Position numbers and translations under genes: made by a program
Part shown: piece by piece, positions 25,786 through 33,269 of the stretch
How the letters are laid out: the number at the start of each line of letters is the position of its first letter
Numbering within the stretch: the stretch's first letter is position 1
Notes under the pieces: model-generated
Seen by the model: only the letters and a program-made list of their open reading frames with translations
Database searches by the model: none
What the model was told of the DNA's origin: nothing
Source: Acidimicrobiia bacterium
Lineage (GTDB): Bacteria > Acidobacteriota > Vicinamibacteria > Vicinamibacterales > UBA2999
Direction of reading: 5' to 3'
Length of the DNA: 64,000 bases
NCBI GenBank assembly: GCA_016871275.1
Contig: VFZG01000003.1
Location: 1-64,000, forward strand

Positions 25786-27203
25786 TTCGCGGGTTGGGCG
25801 TCCAAGCCCGACGAGCGACGGCGGCCAGGCGGCTCCATCGCCGTCAGCTGCTCGGCGCGCGCCTGCTGGTACAGGAGGAGCGCGCCGGCCGCTGCAGACG
25901 AGGCGCGCTGGGCGGTGTCGATGTTATTGGCCTGAATCGCCTGGAGGCGCAGCCGGAAGGCGTTGTCGGCCAGCTGCCAGGCACTGACAATCACCGCGTG
26001 CGCCGGGGCGAGTTCATCCGGCGCCGTCACCTTCACGAATCCCTGGTTCGCCCGGGCCAGCCGCTTCGAAAGCGGCTCGATCACGTGGGCGGGCGGGCCG
26101 TTCATGGATCGAACCTGGGCGAGCGCGGTGGCGGCGTCTTCGAAGACCTTGAAGGCGCTGTTGGTGGAACGCCGATACCGGCGAAACGCGGGAGCGCGGC
26201 GCTCGAACGCTTCTTTCGTCTCGCGGGTCTCGATCGCCGTCGCGGCAACGAGATCGATCGTCGACAGCAGCGCGGCGATTTCTCCGGCACGCTGGCCGCC
26301 GAGCCGCTGATCCTCGAGCGTCACGCTATGGCGGAGCTTCTCGACATCCGACAGCCGGCCGCGGGCCGCCAGCTTGGCGGTTTCAGTCAATGTCCGCGTG
26401 CGCAAATCCGCATAAGCCTGTTCCGTGCGGCGTTCGCGTTCCAGATCGCCACCCACCACGCTGCGCATCCGCGTCGCCCAGGCCGCGGGCATCAGGCCAA
26501 TGGCGCGATCGATCAGCCGCATCACCGTCTGCAGCAGGCTGACCCTCTGGGCGGGGTCTTCGGAGATGGACGCGGCGGCCACAAACTGCTCGACCAGCTC
26601 CGCATCGGTTGGCGGCGGCAGGGGCGGCGGCGGCGGTTCGGGCAGCGGCGTATTGGCGCTCAACGACAGATCGAAACGGGTGATGCCGACCGACACCCGC
26701 AACTGGGCGATGACCTCGTCGAGCGTATCGAGCGCGTCTCGGACCTCGGCGACGCGATAGCCGTAATGCAAGGCGGGCCAGTCCGCCAGCTTCTGCCGGG
26801 CGCGTTGGGCGGTGGCCAGCCGGGCGGCGGGGTCCCTGGTACTCGCCACGTCATTGAGCGCCTTGGCAACATCCCGGCTGAACGCCGAAAAGTCAGCGTC
26901 GCCACGGGTCGCCGCGTAGGCGGCGGCGCGCACCGATTCGGCGTACTGCTCCGTACGCGGCCAGTCGATGCGCTGCGCCGGGATGGTGACCAGGTGCAGC
27001 TCGATGGGCTCGCGCGTCAATTGCGTCGGCATGGAGAAGACCACGTGATCGTCGAGCCGGGCCCACTCGCCGTAGCTGGACAATACGCGGCCGTCGGCGA
27101 AAAACACGCGGAACAGCAACCGGCTGGCGGCGCTTTGCGCATGGGCGTTGCCGCCCGACACCGTCAAAACGGCGATGCACCCGACCAGGAAGAATCGATA
27201 CAT
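25782..27203 (-). CDS. Secreted helical protein of unknown function
   Basis: 473 residues from ATG 27203, which gives a clean signal peptide (MYRFFLVGCIAVLTVSGGNAHAQS). A beta-like N-terminal part (LLFRVFFADGRVLSSYGEW) is followed by mostly alpha-helical sequence and a proline-rich linker LPEPPPPPLPPP near residue 200. It is acidic/basic balanced with many Ala and Arg. No family recognised. It is the first gene of the addBA operon (ATGA overlap with addB), which is odd for an exported protein. The promoter region holds the 11-bp repeat array at 27224-27267. The same protein is often seen as 'hypothetical' in related genomes, which I cannot verify here. Confidence 0.72.
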   Translation of the reverse strand: MYRFFLVGCIAVLTVSGGNAHAQSAASRLLFRVFFADGRVLSSYGEWARLDDHVVFSMPTQLTREPIELHLVTIPAQRIDWPRTEQYAESVRAAAYAATRGDADFSAFSRDVAKALNDVASTRDPAARLATAQRARQKLADWPALHYGYRVAEVRDALDTLDEVIAQLRVSVGITRFDLSLSANTPLPEPPPPPLPPPTDAELVEQFVAAASISEDPAQRVSLLQTVMRLIDRAIGLMPAAWATRMRSVVGGDLERERRTEQAYADLRTRTLTETAKLAARGRLSDVEKLRHSVTLEDQRLGGQRAGEIAALLSTIDLVAATAIETRETKEAFERRAPAFRRYRRSTNSAFKVFEDAATALAQVRSMNGPPAHVIEPLSKRLARANQGFVKVTAPDELAPAHAVIVSAWQLADNAFRLRLQAIQANNIDTAQRASSAAAGALLLYQQARAEQLTAMEPPGRRRSSGLDAQPAK

Positions 27204-27223
27204 TCGTGAACGTCCAAGCTTAC

Positions 27224-27267
27224 CTGTGGAAAAGCTGTGGATGAACCGTGAATAAACTGTGGATGGC
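27224..27267 (-). promoter_or_regulatory. Four tandem 11-bp DnaA-box-like repeats
   Basis: Consecutive 11-mers CTGTGGAAAAG, CTGTGGATGAA, CCGTGAATAAA and CTGTGGATGGC begin at 27224, 27235, 27246 and 27257. The core TGTGGATNA is the complement of the DnaA box TTATCCACA with one or two changes. The exact one-helical-turn spacing puts all sites on one face of the DNA. The array is 21 bases upstream of the secreted-protein/addBA operon start and may bind DnaA or another repressor/activator. Confidence 0.6.
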
Positions 27268-27397
27268 GTGCTAGGAAGAAAAATCTTCCGGCCAAACTCA
27301 CTCTGATCGAGACGCCCGAGACCGCTGTACGGCCGGTTTCGCGCCGCGCTTCGCTTGATCCGGCGCGGCGAACCCGTAAAATCAGTGCCTCTCAATC

Positions 27398-27613
27398 GTG
27401 ACCGTCCATCGCTACGAAGAGCAGATCGCCGGGCGTACGTATTACATCGAGGTCTCGCCCATCACCGCCACCCGCTGGCGCGCGCAAATCGCCCGCAGGC
27501 CGGGCATGCCCACGTCCTTGATGCCGTTCTACGGTCAGACGCCCGATGAGGCCGCGCGAGAGCTGAGCAAATGGCTCTCCCTCGTGGCCACTCCGCCCAG
27601 AGCCAATACATAA
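27398..27613 (+). CDS. Small protein, unknown
   Basis: 71 residues from GTG 27398: MTVHRYEEQIAGRTYYIEVSPI... ending LSLVATPPRANT. It has a beta-strand-rich first half (YYIEVSPITATRWRAQI) and an amphipathic helix (TPDEAARELSKWLSLV), a pattern like small DUF-type regulators, but no family is recognised. It is divergent from the addBA operon and shares the 194-base intergenic region containing the 11-bp array, so it may be controlled by it. No strong ribosome binding site. Confidence 0.5.
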   Translation: MTVHRYEEQIAGRTYYIEVSPITATRWRAQIARRPGMPTSLMPFYGQTPDEAARELSKWLSLVATPPRANT

Positions 27614-27648
27614 TCGGGGGGCGTATGTGCGCCCTCTATACCGACCCG

Positions 27649-28773
27649 ATGTCTTCTTCCTGGAATTGGCGCCGTTGCTGGCCGGTTGCGCTGGTGCTGG
27701 CGATGCTGGCCTTCGGGCAACCCCTGCTGGCACAGCGGCCACAGGATCCCCTGCCTCGCGTCCACTTCGTCGCCACCGGCGGGACCATCTCCAACCGCGA
27801 GGGCGGGCGCCTCAGTGCCGAAGAGCTCGTCAAATCCATGCCGGGCGTGGAGCGATTTGCGCGGCTGACACACGAGCAGTTCGCCAACGTCGCCAGCAGC
27901 GAGCTCTCGCTCGCGCAGTGGCTCGCCTTGTCGAAACGCATCAACGAGCTGTTTGCCACCGACCAGGAGCTGGCCGGCATTGTCGTGACCAGCGGTACCG
28001 ACACGCTCGAGGAGACGTCGTTCTTCCTTCACCTGACCGTCCGCGACCCGCGACCCGTGGTCGTGGTCGGTTCCATGCGTAATCCCAGCACGGTCGGCTA
28101 CGAAGGCGCCGCCAACCTGCTGCAGGGCGTTCGCGTGGCGGCCGATCCGTTGTCGCGCAACAAGGGCACGCTGGTCGTGCTGAACGACGAGATCAACTCC
28201 GCGCGCAACGTCACCAAGACCGACGCGCTGCGCCTGCAGACGTTCCGCAGCCGCGAGCTCGGCATGCTCGGCGTGGTCGATCGCGACCGCGTGGTGTATT
28301 TCAACCAGATCACCCAGCGCACCAATGAGCGGCTGGAATTCGACATCACCAAGGTGACGCAGCTGCCGCGCGTCGACGTGATCATGGTGTACCAGGGGGC
28401 ACCGGCTGATCTGATCAAGGCCGCGGTCGACAACGGCGCCAGGGGAATCGTGATAGCCGTCGCGGGCGCCGGCGCCACCAGCGGCGACCAGAGTGAAGGA
28501 CTGACCTACGCCGCGTCCAAGGGCGTGTTCATCGTCACCAGCACCCGGAGCGGCAGCGGCCGCATTGCGCCCCCCCAGCAGCGGCCGCGCGACGGCGGCG
28601 CGACTGACGGCGGCGGTGGCGGGTTCCAGCTGTCACCGGAACAGCAACGCCGCCGGCAGTTCACGATCGCCGGCGAGGATCACACTCCCATCAAGGCGCG
28701 GGTGCTGCTGATGGTGGCCCTCACCAAGACCACCGAGCGCGCGGAGTTGCAGCGAATCTTTTCTGAATACTGA
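27649..28773 (+). CDS. Type II (exported) L-asparaginase
   Basis: 374 residues. ATG 27649 starts an obvious signal peptide (MSSSWNWRRCWPVALVLAML, cleaved near PLLAQ). First threonine motif VATGGTISN at about 41-49; second motif TSGTDTLEETSFF carries the catalytic Thr-Asp pair; the Lys motif follows (TKTDALRLQTF region). A Gly/Pro/Gln-rich insertion near residues 305-345 (PPQQRPRDGG, GGGGGFQLSPEQQRRR) is not usual for the family. Periplasmic hydrolysis of asparagine to aspartate and ammonia is expected. Frame is open upstream to 27571 but without a signal sequence. Confidence 0.88.
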   Translation: MSSSWNWRRCWPVALVLAMLAFGQPLLAQRPQDPLPRVHFVATGGTISNREGGRLSAEELVKSMPGVERFARLTHEQFANVASSELSLAQWLALSKRINELFATDQELAGIVVTSGTDTLEETSFFLHLTVRDPRPVVVVGSMRNPSTVGYEGAANLLQGVRVAADPLSRNKGTLVVLNDEINSARNVTKTDALRLQTFRSRELGMLGVVDRDRVVYFNQITQRTNERLEFDITKVTQLPRVDVIMVYQGAPADLIKAAVDNGARGIVIAVAGAGATSGDQSEGLTYAASKGVFIVTSTRSGSGRIAPPQQRPRDGGATDGGGGGFQLSPEQQRRRQFTIAGEDHTPIKARVLLMVALTKTTERAELQRIFSEY

Positions 28774-28781
28774 AGGCCTCG

Positions 28782-29630
28782 CTAAAACACGGGTGCCGAA
28801 TCAAGCCGCTGCTTGATGGCCTGGAATTCCTTCCGCGGCCCGTGCCATTCGAGCTGATCGACCGAATCGAACACCGGAATGTTGGTGCGCAGGGTGGCGA
28901 GATCGCGGAACAGCATCGCCAGCTGGCGGTTCTTCTCCAGCGTGATCGACAGCGCGCCGGGCCGGCCGACGTTCACACCCCACGTCCGGTAGTCCGCAGG
29001 AATCCGATCGATGTGCCTGAACTTGGCCAGCACCGCCGCGGCCGACTTCGCGCCCCAGCCCTGCAGACCGGGATAGCCGTCCGATGCATCACCGACCAGC
29101 GCCAGGTAATCGGGCACCGATGCCGGCGGCACGCCGAACCTGGCGATCACGCCCGCTTCATCCCGGATGGTGCGGCGCATGCGGTCCTCCTGCACGATGC
29201 GGGTGCCGCTGACGCACTGCGCGAGGTCCTTGTCGGGTGTGCAGATGCGCACCTGTGTCACGCGCGGATCGGCGGCCGCCTGCACCGCCGCGGCCGCCAG
29301 CGCGTCGTCCGCCTCGTACTCGACCATGGGCCACACCATCACGCCGCAGGCGGCGAGCGCTTCCTCGAGCAGCGGGAACTGCGACAGCAGCGCCGGATCG
29401 ATGCCGTCGCCGGTCTTGTATCCCGGCCACAAGTCGTTGCGAAACGACTCGATCACCTTGTCGGTGGCGACGCCAATGTGGGTGGCGACGCGGCTGTTGA
29501 GCATGCCGCGCAGCGATGCAATCACGCCGCGCACCGCCGCCACCTCGGCGCCGTCGCTGGCCTGGGCCTGCGGCACCGCGTAGAAGTGACGAAACAGCTC
29601 GAAGGTACCGTCGATCAGGTGGACGATCAC
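28782..29630 (-). CDS. Stand-alone 5'-3' exonuclease/flap endonuclease domain protein
   Basis: 282 residues from GTG 29630. It is the 5' nuclease domain found at the N-terminus of DNA polymerase I, here without polymerase. Acidic metal ligands are visible in HLIDGTFELFRHF, EYEADDALAA and CTPDKDLAQ; the helix-hairpin-helix region reads ALVGDASDGYPGLQGWGAKSA (slightly rearranged H3TH), which binds downstream duplex. Such proteins process flaps or RNA primers. It converges with the asparaginase gene (8-base gap) and is divergent from the cupredoxin lipoprotein gene, with only about 33 bases between starts. Confidence 0.85.
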   Translation of the reverse strand: MIVHLIDGTFELFRHFYAVPQAQASDGAEVAAVRGVIASLRGMLNSRVATHIGVATDKVIESFRNDLWPGYKTGDGIDPALLSQFPLLEEALAACGVMVWPMVEYEADDALAAAAVQAAADPRVTQVRICTPDKDLAQCVSGTRIVQEDRMRRTIRDEAGVIARFGVPPASVPDYLALVGDASDGYPGLQGWGAKSAAAVLAKFRHIDRIPADYRTWGVNVGRPGALSITLEKNRQLAMLFRDLATLRTNIPVFDSVDQLEWHGPRKEFQAIKQRLDSAPVF

Positions 29631-29663
29631 GCTAGAGCGCCATGCTACCATCCGGGTTTGTCG

Positions 29664-30269
29664 ATGCGCACACTCGTCGCGATCGCAGCCACAGCCGTTG
29701 TTGTTCTCGCGGCGTGCGGACCCTCCGAACCGGTGGCGCCGGCGCCAGCGGCGGTGGCCGCTCCCGTCACGAGCTCTGAAGTCAGCGGCGTCGTCCCTCG
29801 CAACGCCATCGTCACCTTGCTCCCCGCGACCGGCGCGGCGCCGATGCCGGAGGGCCCGGCGGTGATGGATCAGTACGCCAAGCGCTTCGTGCCCGATGCG
29901 TTGTACGTGCGCGTCGGCCAGCTGGTTGAGTTCCGGAACAGCGAAGACATGCCGCACAACGTCATCGTGGCGCGGCGCGGTAGCGGCGCGCAGGTCTTCA
30001 ACGTCGGCACCGAACCGCAGCAGAAGTACGTGCACACCTTCGATCGCGTGGGACAATTCGACGTGTCGTGCGATATCCATCCGGGCATGCAGGCAACGGT
30101 GATCGCGGTGGAGAGCTCGCTGGCGACCATCGCCGATGACAACGGCAGATTCACGCTGGCCAACGTTCCAGTGGGACGCTACCGGCTCAGCATCACCTTC
30201 GAGGGCCGCACGCAGGAGGAGGACCTCGAGGTCAAGGCCGCAAGAACCGACGTCAAGGTCGCGCCGTAG
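29664..30269 (+). CDS. Cupredoxin-domain lipoprotein with C-terminal carboxypeptidase-regulatory-like domain
   Basis: 201 residues. Lipobox VVVLAAC with Cys18 as lipidation site, then a Pro/Ala linker (18-38). The middle is a type 1 copper (plastocyanin-like) domain: ligands His98 (DMPHNV), Cys136, His139 and Met142 (SCDIHPGM). The tail (DNGRFTLANVPVGRYRLSITFEGRTQEEDLEV) is a carboxypeptidase-regulatory-like beta-sandwich. Likely a periplasmic, membrane-anchored electron carrier or copper-binding protein. No cytochrome or oxidase gene is adjacent in the window, so its redox partner is unknown. Confidence 0.85.
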   Translation: MRTLVAIAATAVVVLAACGPSEPVAPAPAAVAAPVTSSEVSGVVPRNAIVTLLPATGAAPMPEGPAVMDQYAKRFVPDALYVRVGQLVEFRNSEDMPHNVIVARRGSGAQVFNVGTEPQQKYVHTFDRVGQFDVSCDIHPGMQATVIAVESSLATIADDNGRFTLANVPVGRYRLSITFEGRTQEEDLEVKAARTDVKVAP

Positions 30270-30289
30270 CCCGGCCCGGCCCGGCTGCG

Positions 30290-30709
30290 CTACGCGGTGG
30301 ATGCGGGGCGCTGCAGTTTCAGCAGCGTGATCAGATCGCGGTGGGCCAACACTGCATCCGGCAGTTCCTGGAGCGCGGCATGATACCGCTGTGCGTACGG
30401 CGATCCGGCTTCAGGCGCGACCAGATCGCGCGCGGCCGCGACCAGCGGACCGGTTGCGATCTCCGATCGCGGCGGGTCCGTGAGCGTGACGTTCGTGTCG
30501 AGCGCTTCATCCATGCGCACGATCAGCCCGGACATCAATCGCAGCCACGCGAATTCCGTGTCGTTGAACATCACGTTGAGCAGCTGCGTCGTCTGGAGCC
30601 GCCCGTGCACGCGCTCGTAGTCGGCGCGCTGCCAGTCGATCAGTGTCTTGTGAAGCTGCAGCAACAGCCGGCGAAGCTCGGCCAGCAGCGCGCGATCCTG
30701 ATCCGTCAT
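30290..30709 (-). CDS. Conserved helical protein of unknown function
   Basis: 139 residues, almost entirely alpha-helical (MTDQDRALLAELRRLLLQLHKTLIDWQRADYERVHG...). ATG 30709 overlaps the stop of the DUF1835 gene (ATGA), so it is made together with that protein. It has a FNDTEFAWLRLMSGLIVRMDEAL core that looks like a conserved helical bundle. A longer frame from 30748 would lie inside the DUF1835 gene. No family name can be given with confidence. Confidence 0.62.
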   Translation of the reverse strand: MTDQDRALLAELRRLLLQLHKTLIDWQRADYERVHGRLQTTQLLNVMFNDTEFAWLRLMSGLIVRMDEALDTNVTLTDPPRSEIATGPLVAAARDLVAPEAGSPYAQRYHAALQELPDAVLAHRDLITLLKLQRPASTA

Positions 30710-31677
30710 AGTAGGACGATCGTGCCCGCCTTGTCGCTCCAGCGCCACGCCGGACCGTGTCCCGTCACCCGCACGCCGCCAATCCAGCGATCGATCCCGC
30801 AGAGCGCGAGGCGGTCGGCCCGGCCGTTCAGCACGTCACGCCCGGCGTCTGTCAATGCGATGGTGCCGGCGGGCAGGGTGTGCGCCCGGCCGGGCGTCAC
30901 GTGGAGCGTCAACAGCGGCGGCGTGGATTCCGACAGCGAACGGGCGCGACTAAGGAACGTCGACTCGGTGATGTAGAACGCGCGCTCGCCTTCGTGCATG
31001 GCCGGAAAGGCGCGTTGCAGGTCGGCGGGCGCCTGGCTGGCCAGCTGCATCAGGCGGCGCTCGCTGCGCGACAGCCCGTCGATCGCAGACGGGAACTCCT
31101 CGAGGTGCCGGGCCAGCGCCGGCGCCAAATACGGCAACGCGGATGTGTCGCCGTTGATCAAGGTCTCAATCGTCCGCGGGTCGGCCGACCGAAACGCGGC
31201 CCACGCGCGCGTCGCCAAGTCGAACTGAGCCGCAATCACCGGGCGGCGCGTCGGAAACAGCGCCGCGATGTCCGCGGGTTCGAGCTCGCCGAGGCCCTTG
31301 AAGTTCGAGTGCCCCGGGTAGGCGTTGATGCAGATCAGGCTGAGCGGCTTGCTGGCGCCACCCTGCCGGTCGATGTGCGCCAGCAGTTGAATCAGGTTGA
31401 GCTGGTCGAACAGATCGTGCTCGAACCACAGCACCAGCTCGTCGTACTGCGCGTGATCGTCAACGGCCTTGCGCCACCCGGCAAGATCGGCCAACACCGC
31501 TCCGGCCGCAGAGTCCGACGCGGCCAGGAAGCGCGCTCGAATGCGTAACAACTCCTCGTCCGGCACATCGGGGACGGGGCCGTCGTAGAGCGGATCGCAC
31601 CACACCATTGTGCGCCCGCTCGCGCCCGACCGTTCGATCAGCCTGGTCGTGTGGTGCCCGTTCGCAACGTGGAGCAC
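30706..31677 (-). CDS. DUF1835 domain-containing protein
   Basis: 323 residues from GTG 31677. The N-terminal 180 residues match the DUF1835 pattern: HVANGHHTTRLIERSG, VWCDPLYDGPVP, LVLWFEHDLFDQLNLIQLL and a YPGHSNFKGLGEL segment. The C-terminal part includes RSERRLMQLASQ, a winged-helix-like stretch followed by LTLHVTPGRAHTLPAGTIALTDAGRDVL, similar to the associated DUF3658 type. No function is established. It is coupled to the helical protein downstream and begins seven bases before the LolA-like gene's stop region, on the same strand. Confidence 0.75.
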   Translation of the reverse strand: MLHVANGHHTTRLIERSGASGRTMVWCDPLYDGPVPDVPDEELLRIRARFLAASDSAAGAVLADLAGWRKAVDDHAQYDELVLWFEHDLFDQLNLIQLLAHIDRQGGASKPLSLICINAYPGHSNFKGLGELEPADIAALFPTRRPVIAAQFDLATRAWAAFRSADPRTIETLINGDTSALPYLAPALARHLEEFPSAIDGLSRSERRLMQLASQAPADLQRAFPAMHEGERAFYITESTFLSRARSLSESTPPLLTLHVTPGRAHTLPAGTIALTDAGRDVLNGRADRLALCGIDRWIGGVRVTGHGPAWRWSDKAGTIVLL

Positions 31678-31684
31678 GAGCAGC

Positions 31685-32428
31685 TTATTGCGGCTTGACG
31701 AACAGCTTTTCGTCCACCGCCCCGTTGTGGATGACCGTGGCGTAGGTAATGGTCAACGACTGCATCGCGTTGGTCATCGTCAGCACGTACGGCACCTTGA
31801 CGCCGTCGACATCGCGAATGTCCGAGGCGTCGATGTGCTGCTCCAGCTTCCCCATCTGCGGCACGTCGGCCATCACCGTGGTCCGCAGCGGCATGAACGT
31901 CTCAGCATCGACGTACTGCTTGATCGGCGAACCGGTGGCGGGCTCGAAGACCAGCAGTAGCGCCGGGCGTGCGCCGATCGTTTCCTTGCCGCTCACTTTC
32001 ACCGCCATGCCCCTCGCCTGGTAGTTGAGGAACGGGTGCGGGAACGCGTTGGCCTTCATCCCCTCGAGCTGTGCGCCGTCCATGTCCCGGTTGCCCTGCA
32101 TGGCGTCCATCACGTAGCCGGCGGTGCCGTCGAACCGTTGATCGATCGCCATCTCGCCCATGCCGAACTGGGAGAGGTCGAGTTTGATCAACGTCCGCGA
32201 CTTGTTTGGCGCGGCAATCAGCTGTTCGATGGTGCCGGGAAGGTCGCCCTGGGGCGTCGTGACCGACACCTTGCCGGTCAACTGTCTCGACTGGAGTTTG
32301 TCGAACGCCGCGCGCCCGCCCATTGCGGCGATGCTTTTCTCGATGATTTCGTCCGCCGTCTGAGCGGCGGCAGACTGGGCCCACGTGAGGGCGACGACGA
32401 TGACAAGGCGCTGGAGCAGGTGTCTCAT
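31685..32428 (-). CDS. Outer membrane lipoprotein-sorting (LolA-like) protein
   Basis: 247 residues with signal peptide MRHLLQRLVIVVALTWAQSAAAQ. The mature part starts TADEIIEKSIAAMGGRAAFDKLQSRQLTGKV, the standard opening of the LolA/LolB-like exported family abundant in Acidobacteriota, then alternating strands to KLFVKPQ. Predicted periplasmic half-barrel that binds lipid or lipoprotein acyl chains; an alternative is a non-specific 'outer membrane lipoprotein-sorting' paralogue without Lol function, since no lolB or lolCDE is nearby. Last known gene before the tRNA-Ala on the opposite strand. Confidence 0.78.
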   Translation of the reverse strand: MRHLLQRLVIVVALTWAQSAAAQTADEIIEKSIAAMGGRAAFDKLQSRQLTGKVSVTTPQGDLPGTIEQLIAAPNKSRTLIKLDLSQFGMGEMAIDQRFDGTAGYVMDAMQGNRDMDGAQLEGMKANAFPHPFLNYQARGMAVKVSGKETIGARPALLLVFEPATGSPIKQYVDAETFMPLRTTVMADVPQMGKLEQHIDASDIRDVDGVKVPYVLTMTNAMQSLTITYATVIHNGAVDEKLFVKPQ

Positions 32429-32548
32429 AGCTCATCCTGTGACGGCTTGGAAACGGCGAACGTCCACTGGCCTTCCAATTATCGCCGCAATCGTGGGTGG
32501 CGGGGCGCTGGACGTGCTGCCCGACGTTTTTCCCGCGTCCCGCGAAAG

Positions 32549-32578
32549 TTGATCGCATCGCCCCGGGCGGATTACAAT
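32549..32578 (+). promoter_or_regulatory. Promoter for tRNA-Ala
   Basis: -35 TTGATC at 32549-32554 and -10 TACAAT at 32573-32578 with an 18-base spacer. Transcription would begin near 32585, about 56 bases before the tRNA. Confidence 0.6.
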
Positions 32579-32640
32579 GACTTTCTTCCCAGCCCGGGCT
32601 CGCAGGTCACCTTGCGAGCGTCGGCTCGGCACACCTGAGT

Positions 32641-32716
32641 GGGCCAGTAGCGCAGTTGGGAGCGCGCATGAATGGCATTCATGAGGTCACCGGTTCGATC
32701 CCGGTCTGGTCCACCA
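32641..32716 (+). tRNA. tRNA-Ala (anticodon GGC)
   Basis: 76 nt with encoded CCA. Acceptor GGGCCAG/CTGGTCC (one G-U pair), D arm with GCGC stems, anticodon stem CATGA/TCATG with loop ATGGCAT giving GGC, variable AGGTC, and T arm ACCGG/CCGGT with TTCGATC loop. Confidence 0.95.
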
Positions 32717-32971
32717 TCCTTTGCTCGCCTCCGGGAAGCTTCGGATGGCAAGCCGCTCGCTGATTGTCGCTTGTAGCCACGCGTTCGAACACTCAACGCC
32801 ATACCCCGCCAGTTCCCTGAGCGACTCTTCAGGGCAGGCCGGCAACTACCTCGCGTTGCAGTTATTGCGATTGATCCGACCAATCGATCGCTCAGATTCT
32901 GCGCAGTCGACGGAGGTCACCTGCCGTTTCACGCCGATTCCCTTCCATCTCGTCATGGCCGCCGCGTTGCT

Positions 32972-33070
32972 TCACGCAAGATCCAGAGGGGCCACGCCGT
33001 AGAGCATCGCAGCCACGAATCGCGTCAACACCGCCGCCGCGAAGGCCCCGACCGCGATGCCCAGCAACGT
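32972..33070 (-). pseudogene. Relic of an ADOP/MacB-type permease C-terminus
   Basis: On the minus strand the sequence reads LLGIAVGAFAAAVLTRFVAA then MLYGVAPLDLA and a stop. This matches the last membrane helix and following loop of FtsX/MacB-like permeases of the acidobacterial ADOP group (pattern GLAxGxxxAxxLTRxxxxLLYGVxPxDP). Nothing upstream on the strand extends the similarity, and a full protein is about 800 residues, so only about 4% remains. It is a decayed fragment next to a tRNA gene. Confidence 0.5.
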
Positions 33071-33215
33071 GGGCCGACGAAACGTGGAGGGCGCGTAGCT
33101 GGCCCTCGAGACGCCGGTCACGGGCCTCGCGGTCATGGGTGATCGCCAACGACTGGCTGGGCTGTATCCCCTCACCCTCGCGTACGTTCAGACCGGTTCC
33201 AGCAGTGAGGCGTGC

Positions 33216-33251
33216 CTCGCCTCCGGGATGACCGGCATCACCGGAGGCGAG
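33216..33251. terminator. 11-bp perfect stem behind the TonB receptor gene
   Basis: CTCGCCTCCGG (33216-33226) and CCGGAGGCGAG (33241-33251) flank a 14-base loop, 19 bases downstream (minus strand) of the receptor stop. No T-tract. Confidence 0.5.
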
Positions 33252-33269
33252 TCCGCTGAGACAACCTGG

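Larger units (their letters stand above)
32717..33269. other. Gene-poor stretch after the tRNA
   Basis: About 550 bases without an intact gene. It holds a short permease relic (32972-33070, minus strand) and the hairpin at 33216-33251 behind the TonB receptor gene. I see nothing convincing in 32717-32970. Confidence 0.6.

Noticed and set aside
24211-25935. 574-codon plus-strand open frame opposite addB
   Set aside because: Reverse-strand shadow of a GC-rich gene; composition rich in Arg, no domain, and addB on the other strand has clear nuclease motifs.
27204-27397. Replication origin
   Set aside because: Four DnaA-box-like repeats, but no dnaA, dnaN, gyrB or rpmH near by and only a short AT-rich stretch; a regulatory array is simpler.
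32721-33002. 93-codon plus-strand open frame after tRNA-Ala
   Set aside because: No ribosome site, no domain, and it overlaps the permease relic on the other strand.
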